DNA from: Actinomycetes bacterium
Lineage (GTDB): Bacteria; Actinomycetota; Actinomycetes; Nanopelagicales; Nanopelagicaceae
DNA: 64,000 nt
Direction of reading: 5' to 3'
NCBI GenBank assembly: GCA_014190155.1
Contig: BJFY01000003.1
Coordinates: 62,001-126,000 of the forward strand
In this document: one piece after another, positions 9,653 through 18,420 of the stretch
Numbering within the stretch: position 1 is the stretch's first letter
Layout of the letters: the number at the start of each line of letters is the position of its first letter
The notes under the pieces: generated by a model
What the model was told of the DNA's origin: nothing
What the model saw: only the letters and a program-made list of their open reading frames with translations
The model's database searches: none
Program-made: the position numbers and the translations under genes

Positions 9653-10491
9653 GCCGAATTGATATTAAGAAAACTTATAAATTATTTATTGGCGGCCAAT
9701 TTCCGCGAAGCGAATCTGGACGTACTTATGAAATCAAAGGTGCTAATGGAAAATTTATTGCTAACCCTGCTTTAGCTTCACGAAAAGATCTACGAGATTC
9801 AGTAACTGCTGCTAAATCCGCGCTATCAGGTTGGAGCAGCGCTACCGCATTTAATCGCGGCCAAATTCTCTACCGAATTGCTGAAATTATGGAGGGTCGG
9901 CGCGACCAATTTGTAACAGAAATTATCGCGTTAGAAGGCGGCACTGCGAAGGCGGCACATGCGCAAGTGGAACAAGCTATTGATTTATGGGTTTGGTATG
10001 CCGGCTGGTGCGACAAAATTTCAACGATAGCTGGCGCTACTAACCCAATCGCAGGACCGTATTACAACTTCACTACTCCGGAAGAACTTGGCGTTGTTGG
10101 AATTATCTCAGATCAGAAAGTTTCACTCTTGGGCTTAGTTGCAGCGATTGCGCCAGTCATTGCCACTGGCAATACCGCTGTAGTAATCGCAAGTGAGAAG
10201 CGGCCGCTTTCAGCCATAACACTTGGCGAAGCGCTTGCAACTAGTGACTTGCCAGCCGGAGTTTTAAATATCTTAACTGGAAAAGTTTCTGAATTAGCGC
10301 CTTGGTTGGCTTCGCATATGGAGATTGATGGCTTAGACATTTCTGGAGCAGATTCAAAAGTTGAATCAGAGCTTCGGATTGCTGGTGCCGAGAATCTAAA
10401 GCGGATACACCGATTTAATAAGTCCCAATCGCCCCAAAGAATGTTAGCTTTTATGGAAGCAAAAACAGTTTGGCACCCAATCGGGGTTTAG
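9649..10491 (+). CDS. Short non-catalytic aldehyde dehydrogenase-like protein
   Basis: A 280-residue protein homologous only to the N-terminal, cofactor-binding half of aldehyde dehydrogenases (KLFIGGQFPRSESG, ELGVVGIISDQ, AAIAPVIATGNTAVVIAS, LPAGVLNILTG). The usual LGGK segment is replaced by the region around LDISGADSKVE, and no equivalent of the catalytic Cys domain exists. The frame is clean and terminates normally, so it reads as an intact gene and not decay. It overlaps the complete ALDH by 4 bp. A complete plus a catalytic-less ALDH domain is the architecture of ALDH16, where both are fused. A structural or partner role is therefore likely but unproven. Its stop codon directly abuts the stop of the convergent add gene. 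Confidence 0.85.
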   Translation: MSRIDIKKTYKLFIGGQFPRSESGRTYEIKGANGKFIANPALASRKDLRDSVTAAKSALSGWSSATAFNRGQILYRIAEIMEGRRDQFVTEIIALEGGTAKAAHAQVEQAIDLWVWYAGWCDKISTIAGATNPIAGPYYNFTTPEELGVVGIISDQKVSLLGLVAAIAPVIATGNTAVVIASEKRPLSAITLGEALATSDLPAGVLNILTGKVSELAPWLASHMEIDGLDISGADSKVESELRIAGAENLKRIHRFNKSQSPQRMLAFMEAKTVWHPIGV

Positions 10492-11586
10492 TTACTCGCT
10501 AGCAATCCGAGAATAAGCAGGCTTTATCACGGTTTCAATGATTGCTAGCCGTTCTTCAAAGGGAATAAATGCGCTCTTCATTGCATTTACTGTCACGCGC
10601 TGTAAATCCGCAAAATTCCAGCCAAATGCACCAACCAATTCATTCATCTCATGGGTCATCGAAGTTCTAGACATCAACCGATTGTCGGTATTAACTGTGA
10701 TTCTAAATCTCAATTTAGCTAACACGCCGATTGGATGCTCCGCAATATTTTTTGCAGCACCAGTTTGTAAATTTGAAGTTGGACAAAGTTCTAATGGAAT
10801 TCGGCGATCTCTTACATATGACGCTAGCCGCCCTAACTTTGGCGTCGTGCCCGAAAAATCAATGTCATCAATAATTCTTACACCATGTCCTAAACGCTCA
10901 GCACCGCAATGTTGGATGGCTTCCCAAATCGAAGGTAGGCCGTAAGCTTCGCCGGCATGGATTGTGAAGTGTGCATTTTCTTTTCGCAAATATTCGAATG
11001 TGTCTAATTGATTTGTTGGCGGAAACCCATCTTCTGGGCCAGCAATATCAAAACCAACAACGCCTTGATCGCGATATTTAACGACCGCTTCCGCTGTTTC
11101 TTGGGATCGATTATTTTGACGCATGCCGCAAAGAATTGACTCAACTCGAATTGTATTTCCTTCGCGTTTTGCTTCAGCCATACCTTCTTTATAACCTTCA
11201 GTAGTGGCTTCAACGACTTGATTTAGCGTTAAACCTGCTTCGGTAAAAAGTTCTGGTGCGCCGCGAACTTCAGCGTAAACCACGCCATCTCTAGCAAGGT
11301 CGATAGCGCATTCGCGTGCTACTTGAATAATGCCATCACGAGTCTGCATGACTGCGATAGTGTGTGCGAAAGTTTCCAAATATCTTACTAACGATCCCGA
11401 ATCACATGATTCTTGAAACCAATCTGCTAGTTTTTTTGAATCGTTTGTGGGAAGTTTTTTATAACCGATCTTTTCCGCAAGTGCAATAATTGTTTCGGGG
11501 CGCAGCCCACCATCTAAATGATCATGAAGTAGCGCTTTAGGTACTTTTTTTACTTGTTCCTTAGTTGGAACACTTAACAATGACAT
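10492..11586 (-). CDS. add: Adenosine deaminase
   Basis: A 364-residue zinc hydrolase converting (deoxy)adenosine to (deoxy)inosine. The metal and catalytic residues are visible: HDHLDGG near residue 21, FTIHAGEA with the third His and the catalytic Glu, [17 protein letters not shown] and TVNTDNR. The last motif has Asp-Asn where animal enzymes have Asp-Asp, which I take as normal for this bacterial subfamily. It is the final gene of the - strand salvage arm, 18 bases after deoA. The product inosine can feed the purine nucleoside phosphorylase of the opposite arm. Confidence 0.95.
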   Translation of the reverse strand: MSLLSVPTKEQVKKVPKALLHDHLDGGLRPETIIALAEKIGYKKLPTNDSKKLADWFQESCDSGSLVRYLETFAHTIAVMQTRDGIIQVARECAIDLARDGVVYAEVRGAPELFTEAGLTLNQVVEATTEGYKEGMAEAKREGNTIRVESILCGMRQNNRSQETAEAVVKYRDQGVVGFDIAGPEDGFPPTNQLDTFEYLRKENAHFTIHAGEAYGLPSIWEAIQHCGAERLGHGVRIIDDIDFSGTTPKLGRLASYVRDRRIPLELCPTSNLQTGAAKNIAEHPIGVLAKLRFRITVNTDNRLMSRTSMTHEMNELVGAFGWNFADLQRVTVNAMKSAFIPFEERLAIIETVIKPAYSRIASE

Positions 11587-11604
11587 TTACTTGCCCTCTT
11601 TAAT

Positions 11605-12894
11605 TTATTCAATCCGCGCAACTATTAAAGGTAATCGTTTCACCTTTTCGTTGGAAGTTGAAATCGAAACGGCGCCATCAAGGGCCGCTAGTGAACGGAT
11701 AAACCTTTCGGGTTCATCCGAATGGAGCGTAAACAACGATGCACCTTTTTTAACCATTTCACCTGGTTTTGCATGAATTTCGATGCCAGCAGCAGCTTGT
11801 ACTTTTTCACCTTGGCGAGATCGGCCGGCGCCTAATAACCAAGCGGCTACGCCAACTTTCATGGCATCCATTTTTGTTAGTAAGCCATCGGTTTGTGCAA
11901 ATACTTGTTGGGTTTCTTTTGCGGTAGGAAGTTTTGCATCTGGGTCGCCACCTTGCGCCGAAATCATCCGTCGCCAACGATCCATTGCGCTACCGTCTTT
12001 AAGTGCAGTAGCAGGATCTTTACCAGTTACACCAACTAATTCCAACATCTCGCGTGCTAACAAGATAGTTAATTCAACAACATCAGCTGGTCCACCGCCA
12101 GCCAATACTTCGAGAGACTCTCTAACTTCTAACGCATTACCGGCAGTTAAACCAAGCGGTACATCCATTGCGGTTACTAGCGCTCTGGTTTTTACGCCAG
12201 ACCTATTTCCTAAATCAACCATTGTGCGCGCTAATAATTTTGCTTGTTCTGGGTCGGAGATGAAAGCACCGCTTCCCGCTTTAACGTCTAGCACAAGCGC
12301 ACTAGTGCCTTCAGCAATTTTCTTACTCATGATGGATGATGCAATCAAAGGAATTGCAGGCACGGTCCCAGTTACATCTCGCAGTGCATAAAGTTTTTTA
12401 TCTGCTGGAGCTAAACCAGCGCCTGCGGCACAAATAACTGCGCCACAATCTTGTAGAACTTTTAACATCTCTGCATTAGTTAATGAGGCGCGCCAACCTG
12501 GAATAGATTCGAGTTTGTCTAACGTGCCGCCAGTATGGCCCAGGCCGCGACCCGAGAGTTGTGGGACTGCCGCGCCACATGCTGCAACTAATGGCGCAAG
12601 TGGTAACGTAATTTTGTCACCAACACCACCAGTTGAATGTTTATCAACGGTAGGAACTCTGAGTTTCGACCATGACATACGTTCACCACTATTGACCATG
12701 GCATCAGTCCAACGTGAGATTTCGTGGCCGTTCATGCCATTTAATAAAATTGCCATTAATAACGCAGACATCTGTTCATCTGCAACGATGCCGCGAGTGT
12801 AGGCATCGACGATCCAATCAATTTGTGGATCTGTTAATACGCAGTGATCTCGTTTAGCGCCAATAATCTCTACGGCAGCAAATGGTTCACTCAC
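11605..12894 (-). CDS. deoA: Thymidine (pyrimidine-nucleoside) phosphorylase
   Basis: A 429-residue NP-II family enzyme producing thymine or uracil plus (deoxy)ribose-1-phosphate. Seen motifs are LMAILLNGM, DKHSTGGVGDKITLPLAP, SGRGLGHTGGTLDKLESIPG (the family signature), and the glycine-rich DVKAGSGAF. The C-terminal domain ends around GIEIHAKPGEMVKKGASLFTL. I place the start at GTG 12894, which overlaps the cytidine deaminase stop as GTGA. The frame can be extended to an ATG at 12924, but that adds ten residues overlapping cdd. Translation is probably coupled to cdd. Confidence 0.94.
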   Translation of the reverse strand: MSEPFAAVEIIGAKRDHCVLTDPQIDWIVDAYTRGIVADEQMSALLMAILLNGMNGHEISRWTDAMVNSGERMSWSKLRVPTVDKHSTGGVGDKITLPLAPLVAACGAAVPQLSGRGLGHTGGTLDKLESIPGWRASLTNAEMLKVLQDCGAVICAAGAGLAPADKKLYALRDVTGTVPAIPLIASSIMSKKIAEGTSALVLDVKAGSGAFISDPEQAKLLARTMVDLGNRSGVKTRALVTAMDVPLGLTAGNALEVRESLEVLAGGGPADVVELTILLAREMLELVGVTGKDPATALKDGSAMDRWRRMISAQGGDPDAKLPTAKETQQVFAQTDGLLTKMDAMKVGVAAWLLGAGRSRQGEKVQAAAGIEIHAKPGEMVKKGASLFTLHSDEPERFIRSLAALDGAVSISTSNEKVKRLPLIVARIE

Positions 12895-13280
12895 TTTGGT
12901 AAATCTTCTGGACCAAATCCCCATGGCAGCATGATCGACATAGGTTGCGGACCGGTCGGTGTCATTAATTGAAGATTTGGCCCACCATGCTCAAAAAGAA
13001 GTTGGCGGCAGCGTCCACATGGCGATAAATAATTTCCATTGCCGTCCACGCAGAGCGCTGCAATTATTCGACCGCCACCAGTCATTGCTAAATTAGAAAT
13101 CATGCTGCATTCCGCGCAGAGAGTTAAGCCGTAACTAGCGTTCTCGACATTACAACCACTAATAATTCGACCGTCATTTACTAAGCCAGCAACCCCGACT
13201 GGAAATTTAGAATAAGGAGAGTACGAAAGTTTCATCACTCGGTTTGCTTCATCGTGAAGCGTTTGCCAATTAATCTCCAT
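12891..13280 (-). CDS. cdd: Cytidine deaminase
   Basis: A 129-residue zinc enzyme that deaminates (deoxy)cytidine to (deoxy)uridine. The active-site signature is complete: NVENASYGLTLCAECS supplies the first Cys ligand and catalytic Glu, and PCGRCRQLL supplies the other two Cys ligands. Length matches the homotetrameric form. The ATG overlaps the stop of the upstream permease by one base, and its own stop overlaps the GTG of deoA, placing it inside a translationally coupled nucleoside uptake and salvage operon. Confidence 0.95.
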   Translation of the reverse strand: MEINWQTLHDEANRVMKLSYSPYSKFPVGVAGLVNDGRIISGCNVENASYGLTLCAECSMISNLAMTGGGRIIAALCVDGNGNYLSPCGRCRQLLFEHGGPNLQLMTPTGPQPMSIMLPWGFGPEDLPK

Positions 13281-14548
13281 TAATGCGAGCCACCTCTGTT
13301 GTATGGAATACCGTCTGCTGCCGGCGCACGTACTCGCCCAACAAATCCAGTCACTGCAATTATGGTAGCAATATATGGCGCCATCAACATGAACTCACTT
13401 GGAATTGGGGTGCCAGTTATCGAAAGAATACCTTGTAAATTATCGGCAAATCCAAATAAGAGCGCAGCCATAACAGCGCCAAGTGGGCTCCACCTTCCAA
13501 AAATTAGCGCCGCTAAAGCGATAAAACCTTTTCCAGCGGTCATCTCTTTACCGAATGCGCCAACCGCGCCAACCGTGAAGTAAGCGCCACCAAGGCCGGC
13601 AACTAAGCCAGCAAAAATTACATTTCGGAATCGCAAATTATTTACTTTTATGCCGACCGAGTCAGCTGCAGTTGGGTGCTCACCCACGGCTCGAGTTCTA
13701 AGTCCCCAGCGAGTTTTGAAAAGTGATAAGTGGATTACCACAACAATTAAATACATCAAATAAACAATAATTGTTTGATTGAAGAAAATTGGTCCAAGCA
13801 ATGGAATTTTACTAAGGATCGGGATTTCGATTGGCGTGAGAATCGGGCCTGAATTCCAAGTATTTTGATAAGGAATCAATAGCTTCTTATACAAGAAATT
13901 AGTCATGCCAATTACTAGTACATTTATTACGAAACCAAGAATTACTTGATCAATCGAGAATTTAATCGCGAAGACTGCCAAAATTAACGAGATCAGCGCG
14001 CCTGCTAATGGGGCAACAATCAAGCCCCAAGTGGTATTTTGAGTAAGGCTCGCAACCACGCCCGCGGCAAATGCGCCGGCAAGTAATTGGCCTTCGATTG
14101 CAATGTTGATTACCCCGGATCGTTCGCAAAGCACACCAGCCATGGCGCCAAAAATTAGCGGTACTGAAAGCAGTAACGCCCCTTGTAATAATCCAGTAAA
14201 TGGAATCATTTTGCCGCTGGCCGCCCAACACAAGAATGCCATCAGGATTGCGAAGCCACCGAGCGCACTCTGTAGTTGGATTTTCTTATTTCTACGGAAT
14301 TGGCTGAATGCCCAAATCGAAAAAAGTAGCGCCACAATACTAAATCCATAAGAACCAGTTCGGGAATCTAGGGTCCACTCGTTAATTGCAATCCATTCTT
14401 TTTCTAATACAAATTTATACGTAACCGGCGCGCTCTGTTTTTGGAGTACGCCAAAGCCAATTAAGGATGCAATCGATAAAACTAAAAGAGTAAGAGCACC
14501 ACGTTGGCGCCGTTTTTGAATTGGCGTTAATTTGGAAACCTTACTCAT
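13280..14548 (-). CDS. Nucleoside/simple-sugar ABC transporter permease (BmpC/RbsC-like)
   Basis: A polytopic inner-membrane permease of about 422 residues in the branched-chain/simple-sugar permease superfamily. Many hydrophobic segments are separated by short loops, and the family core GALAGVLCERSGVINIAIEGQLL and GEHPTAADSVGIKVNNLR is present in pieces (for example ERSGVINIAIEGQL). I chose ATG 14548, which overlaps the upstream permease stop as ATGA; an ATG at 14557 would add three residues. Together with the second permease, the double ATPase and the BMP lipoprotein upstream it forms an importer. Neighbouring salvage genes point to nucleosides as substrate, which is inference from context. 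Confidence 0.92.
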   Translation of the reverse strand: MSKVSKLTPIQKRRQRGALTLLVLSIASLIGFGVLQKQSAPVTYKFVLEKEWIAINEWTLDSRTGSYGFSIVALLFSIWAFSQFRRNKKIQLQSALGGFAILMAFLCWAASGKMIPFTGLLQGALLLSVPLIFGAMAGVLCERSGVINIAIEGQLLAGAFAAGVVASLTQNTTWGLIVAPLAGALISLILAVFAIKFSIDQVILGFVINVLVIGMTNFLYKKLLIPYQNTWNSGPILTPIEIPILSKIPLLGPIFFNQTIIVYLMYLIVVVIHLSLFKTRWGLRTRAVGEHPTAADSVGIKVNNLRFRNVIFAGLVAGLGGAYFTVGAVGAFGKEMTAGKGFIALAALIFGRWSPLGAVMAALLFGFADNLQGILSITGTPIPSEFMLMAPYIATIIAVTGFVGRVRAPAADGIPYNRGGSH

Positions 14549-15723
14549 CCGTTCCAACCTTTCGCGGCCATATCGGAACCAGACTTAACATTTTTTAATC
14601 TAAATATTGCACGAACCATCGCAGGGGCGGCGATAAATAGAACTACTAAAGCTTGAATTACCAAAACAATATCAATCGGAGTGGTTGTATTTGCTTGCAT
14701 CGTTAAACCACCAGCTCTTAAAGCGCCAAATAAAAGGGCTGCTAATACTGTTCCGAGCGGTTTCGCGCGGCCTAATAACGCAACCGTGATTGCATCAAAG
14801 CCAAAAGAGCCAGCAACTCCAGCCGTAAGCGCGTATTCGCTTCCCAAAACTTGTACCGCGCCACCTAAACCAGCTAAAGCGCCACAAATAACCATTACTG
14901 ATGTCATTACAAATGGAACTGACATTCCAGCAGTTTTAGCAGCGAGCGTATTTGCACCAACCGATCTGAATTGGAATCCCCAGGTAGTTCGAGTAAGTAA
15001 TATATGAATTAAATAAGCCACGCCAAACGCTACAAAAATCCCCAAGTTAATCCGATAATCCATGCCAAATATCTTTGGTAGGCGTGCAGTTTCATTTACA
15101 GGTGGAGCGATTGGGTCTTGTCTACCTTTACGCAAGAAAGTTTGGGTACTTAATAACCAGAGCAAAAAATATATTGAGATGTAATTCAACATGATTGTGA
15201 CGATAACTTCATGCGCACCGGTACGCGCTTTTAAGAAACCAACCAGGCCACCCCAAAGTCCCGCCAAAACTATTGCTCCGAGAATTGCAGCTAGGCCATG
15301 AATAACGAGCGGCAAGTTGTAGTGGAAACCAACATATGAAGCTCCGATAGCACCAAATATAAATTGACCTTGCGCTCCAATATTAAAAAGTCCGGCTCTA
15401 AACGCAAGAGTTACTGAAAGCCCAGTCAAAATTAACGGTGCTGCCACTACAAAAGTTTCGGAGAGCGGATAAAAACCAAGTAAGAAATTTTTTGACGTTA
15501 AATTTCCGTCAAAAATTGATCCCTGTATTAATGCCAAATATGCGTGTCCAGCTGAAGCAAATCCTGTTCCAAGAAACTCAAGTGGCGACTTCCAAAGTTT
15601 ATAAATTTTTGGATCTGAAAAAGCGATTAAAAGACCGCCAGAGAGAATCGCCAAAAGGAAAGCTAGCAACGGAAGCGTAATTGATTTGAAAGTGTCGTCT
15701 AAATATTTTTTCAATTTGCTCAT
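14545..15723 (-). CDS. Nucleoside/simple-sugar ABC transporter permease (first of pair)
   Basis: A 392-residue membrane protein with a long N-terminal hydrophobic segment (LPLLAFLLAILSGGLLIAF) and the permease core FRAGLFNIGAQGQFIFGAIG and GANTLAAKTAGMS. It pairs with the following permease to form the transmembrane channel of a BMP-type ABC importer. Both ends overlap neighbours by 4 bp (ATGA): the ATPase gene ends into its start codon and its stop lies over the start of the next permease. This indicates one mRNA and coupled translation. Confidence 0.92.
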   Translation of the reverse strand: MSKLKKYLDDTFKSITLPLLAFLLAILSGGLLIAFSDPKIYKLWKSPLEFLGTGFASAGHAYLALIQGSIFDGNLTSKNFLLGFYPLSETFVVAAPLILTGLSVTLAFRAGLFNIGAQGQFIFGAIGASYVGFHYNLPLVIHGLAAILGAIVLAGLWGGLVGFLKARTGAHEVIVTIMLNYISIYFLLWLLSTQTFLRKGRQDPIAPPVNETARLPKIFGMDYRINLGIFVAFGVAYLIHILLTRTTWGFQFRSVGANTLAAKTAGMSVPFVMTSVMVICGALAGLGGAVQVLGSEYALTAGVAGSFGFDAITVALLGRAKPLGTVLAALLFGALRAGGLTMQANTTTPIDIVLVIQALVVLFIAAPAMVRAIFRLKNVKSGSDMAAKGWNG

Positions 15724-17231
15724 GAATTTACCTTTGGCTTAATGCCAGCCATTAATAATCCAAGGTTGCTCCGTGAAATTGAAGCTGGAACTACGTCGAT
15801 GATGGTACCCCGATACATAACTGCGATTCGATCTGCTAATGCGAAGACTTCATCGAGTTCAGTACTGAATAAAAGCACAGCTCGACCGGCATCACGTTCT
15901 TGCACAATTTTTTCGTGAACGAATTCAATCGAGCCAACATCTAAGCCGCGAGTTGGTTGTGAAGCAACAACAACTTTCACCGGACGCGAGAGCTCGCGCG
16001 CCAACACAACTTTCTGTTTATTACCGCCAGAGAGTGATGAAACTAGTTCGCTAGCTCCTTGGCTTCGAATATCAAATTCAGCAATGCGTTTTTCGGCTTG
16101 GCTTTTTATCATACTGGGGCTCATCATTGGCCCTTTGGCATTCGGCGCTAAGTCGTAGGTATCAAGAATCAAATTTTCCGCGATTGAAAACGATCCAATT
16201 AAGCCATCTAGCTCTCTAGATTCTGGGATGAAAGCGACTCCGGAATGGAGTGAGCCTCGGACAGTTTCACCAACGATATTTTTTCCATCGACCAAAATCG
16301 AACCCGAAACGTGTTCCTCTAAATTTAAGATTGCGCGAGCCAATTCGGTTTGGCCATTACCTTGGACGCCAGCCACCGCAACAATTTCACCTGCTCGAAC
16401 ATCCAAGGAAATGTTATGTAATAGCTCGCGTCCGGTGCTATCAGTTACTACTAAATTAGCTATCGAAAGTAGCTTGGATCCAATTTTTACTGGTTTTTTA
16501 TTCATAGTGAGGTCTACCGGGCGGCCAACCATTTGTGACGCTAACTCTTCTTGGGTAGCAGAAGGTAAGGCAGTACCGACAACTTTGCCACGGCGAATAA
16601 TCGTGATTCGATCCGCAGCTTCTTTCACTTCCCGTAATTTATGAGTGATAAATATAATTGAAGTACCTTGCTTTTTTAAGTTCTTCATTACTTGAAGTAG
16701 CTCATCAGTTTCTTGCGGAGTGAGAACCGCAGTTGGTTCATCTAAAATTAAAACTTTTGCGTTATAAATTAGCGCTCTAATAACCTCCACACGCTGCTGG
16801 ATTCCGACCGGTAAAGTTTCAACCACAGCATCTGGATCTACATCAAAATTGAACTCTTTAGAAATTCGAGCAATCTCTGACCGAGCTTGTCCTAGGTTAA
16901 GTACCCCAAGCCCATTTATTTTTTCATGTCCGAGCACAATATTTTCAGCAACTGTAAAGACTGGAATCAGCATGAAATGTTGATGCACCATTCCAATACC
17001 GGCAGCAAGTGCGTCGCTCGGTTCGGAAATTGTGATGGGCTTTTCATCTACTAAAATCTGGCCACTATCAGGGGCTAACAGACCATAAAGAATGTTCATT
17101 AAAGTTGATTTGCCAGCACCGTTTTCACCGAGGATTGCGTGGATTTCGCCGGTCTCAACCCGAAGATTAATGCCATCGTTAGCAATTAGCGCACCAAAAC
17201 TCTTGGTAATGCCGCGCAATTCGACTGACAC
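15720..17231 (-). CDS. Nucleoside/simple-sugar ABC transporter ATPase, two fused nucleotide-binding domains
   Basis: A 503-residue protein with two ABC domains in tandem, as in RbsA-type importers. Domain 1 has the Walker A GENGAGKST, a degenerate signature LPVGIQQRVEV and Walker B KVLILDEPTAVLT. Domain 2 has a degenerate P-loop GVQGNGQTEL and a good signature LSGGNKQKVVLAREL. It energises the two downstream permeases. The gene begins about 118 bases after the lipoprotein gene, and the gap holds a strong stem-loop that probably reduces transporter expression relative to the binding protein. Confidence 0.93.
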   Translation of the reverse strand: MSVELRGITKSFGALIANDGINLRVETGEIHAILGENGAGKSTLMNILYGLLAPDSGQILVDEKPITISEPSDALAAGIGMVHQHFMLIPVFTVAENIVLGHEKINGLGVLNLGQARSEIARISKEFNFDVDPDAVVETLPVGIQQRVEVIRALIYNAKVLILDEPTAVLTPQETDELLQVMKNLKKQGTSIIFITHKLREVKEAADRITIIRRGKVVGTALPSATQEELASQMVGRPVDLTMNKKPVKIGSKLLSIANLVVTDSTGRELLHNISLDVRAGEIVAVAGVQGNGQTELARAILNLEEHVSGSILVDGKNIVGETVRGSLHSGVAFIPESRELDGLIGSFSIAENLILDTYDLAPNAKGPMMSPSMIKSQAEKRIAEFDIRSQGASELVSSLSGGNKQKVVLARELSRPVKVVVASQPTRGLDVGSIEFVHEKIVQERDAGRAVLLFSTELDEVFALADRIAVMYRGTIIDVVPASISRSNLGLLMAGIKPKVNS

Positions 17232-17271
17232 TTTTACCTTTCGTCCAATTCTTAATCCCTAACCTATACGA

Positions 17272-17310
17272 AAATAAGCTGGGCGAGTTAAAAACTCACC
17301 CAGCTTATTT
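17272..17310 (-). terminator. Intercistronic stem-loop between BMP lipoprotein and ABC ATPase genes
   Basis: Bases 17272-17289 pair with 17293-17310 as an 18-bp stem closed by a 3-base loop. The only non-Watson-Crick position (17284/17298) is C-A on the + strand but a G-U wobble in the - strand RNA, so the structure is intact only in the transcript of this operon. The following run of T is short (four, partly within the stem). It may act as a partial terminator or as a 3' stabiliser of the lipoprotein message. Confidence 0.75.
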
Positions 17311-17349
17311 CTTACTGCTTAGTTACTTCTAGTTTGTAGCTGATTTCGA

Positions 17350-18420
17350 TTAGGAAACAGCAACTTTTCCAGAAGTTATATCTGCACCAAGTTGTTCAAC
17401 TTCTGCTGCCAATGCGGCATCAACTGTTGATTCCAAATCATGGTACGGAGCCAAGAATGTTCCTTGGTTTTCCAAAGTACCTAGATAGTTCGTTGCGGAG
17501 AAGTTGCCATCAATAACAGATTGAATAGCTGCTGTTACTGAGGTTCCGACGCCCTTTACAACTGATGTAAGAAGGACGGAAGCAAATTGTGGAGCCTGTA
17601 CGAAACCATCTGTGTCAACCCAGATAGTTACAGACTTCTTGCCAGTCATTGATTGGTTAGCTGTTGCAGCACCAAGGCCACCAGCTACTGGGAAAATTAC
17701 ATCTGCACCTTGTTGCTCAAAGTTCTTTGAGATCTGAAGTGCTTTTGCTTGATCCGAGAAACCACCAACGAATGTTCCATCTTTCTTAGCAACATCCCAT
17801 CCGAGTACAACAACTTTCTTACCTTTTACAGTGTTGTAGTAAGCAACGCCGCGGGCAAAGCCGTCCATGAAGATGCTAACTGGTGGAATATTTAATCCGC
17901 CGTATGTTGCAACTTTTCCGGTCTTTGAATATCCAGCTGCAAGGTAGCCAGCTTGGAACGCTGCTTGGTTAGTTGCGAATTCGATTCCCTGTAGGTTGTC
18001 AATGACTGCACCAGGGTATTGATCTCCAGCTGGACCATGGTCTTTACCGTCTTGGTCAACGATTGCGAACTTGGTATCTGGATTAGCTTTTGCAGCATCA
18101 ACAATTGCGCCATTAATTAAGAAACCAACACCAATAACGATGTTGCAACCCTCGTCTACCAGCTTCTTAATATTTGGTGCGTAATCTGCATCTGAAGTTG
18201 CAGCAAGATATTTAACTTCTGCGCCAGCTGCTTCCGCAGCTTGTGCGCCAGCCCATGCTGAAGCGTTGAATGATTTGTCATCAACACCGCCAGTATCAAG
18301 AGCTAAGCAAGCTTTTACTTTTGCTGCACTGTCTGACGATGAAGAACAACTTGCTAGCAGTGTTAAAGCAGCTACTGCGGCAATCGCCTTAATCGATCCG
18401 GTTACTAATGACTTCTTCAA
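17350..18420 (-). CDS. BMP-family nucleoside/simple-sugar-binding lipoprotein
   Basis: A 356-residue extracellular binding protein of an ABC importer. I choose the TTG start at 18420 because a perfect AGGAGG sits at 18427-18432, six bases upstream, and the product then begins with a lipoprotein signal: basic KKS, a hydrophobic stretch and the lipobox LLASC, with the Cys lipidated. The in-frame extension to 18495 has no ribosome site and would place 25 charged residues before the signal. The Bmp/PnrA core is recognisable from CLALDTGGVDDKSFN, VIGVGFLI and AIVDQDG. First gene of the nucleoside uptake operon, with a structured leader in front. Confidence 0.94.
   Translation of the reverse strand: MKKSLVTGSIKAIAAVAALTLLASCSSSSDSAAKVKACLALDTGGVDDKSFNASAWAGAQAAEAAGAEVKYLAATSDADYAPNIKKLVDEGCNIVIGVGFLINGAIVDAAKANPDTKFAIVDQDGKDHGPAGDQYPGAVIDNLQGIEFATNQAAFQAGYLAAGYSKTGKVATYGGLNIPPVSIFMDGFARGVAYYNTVKGKKVVVLGWDVAKKDGTFVGGFSDQAKALQISKNFEQQGADVIFPVAGGLGAATANQSMTGKKSVTIWVDTDGFVQAPQFASVLLTSVVKGVGTSVTAAIQSVIDGNFSATNYLGTLENQGTFLAPYHDLESTVDAALAAEVEQLGADITSGKVAVS

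Noticed and set aside
9649-10491. Short ALDH-like gene as a pseudogene
   Set aside because: The frame is clean, starts with a coupled ATGA overlap and ends at a normal stop with no remnants of the missing catalytic domain downstream. An ALDH16-like partner role explains it better.
10492-11586. Adenosine deaminase with a damaged metal site (TDN instead of TDD)
   Set aside because: All other ligands are intact, and Asn at that position appears to be the normal form in this bacterial subfamily.
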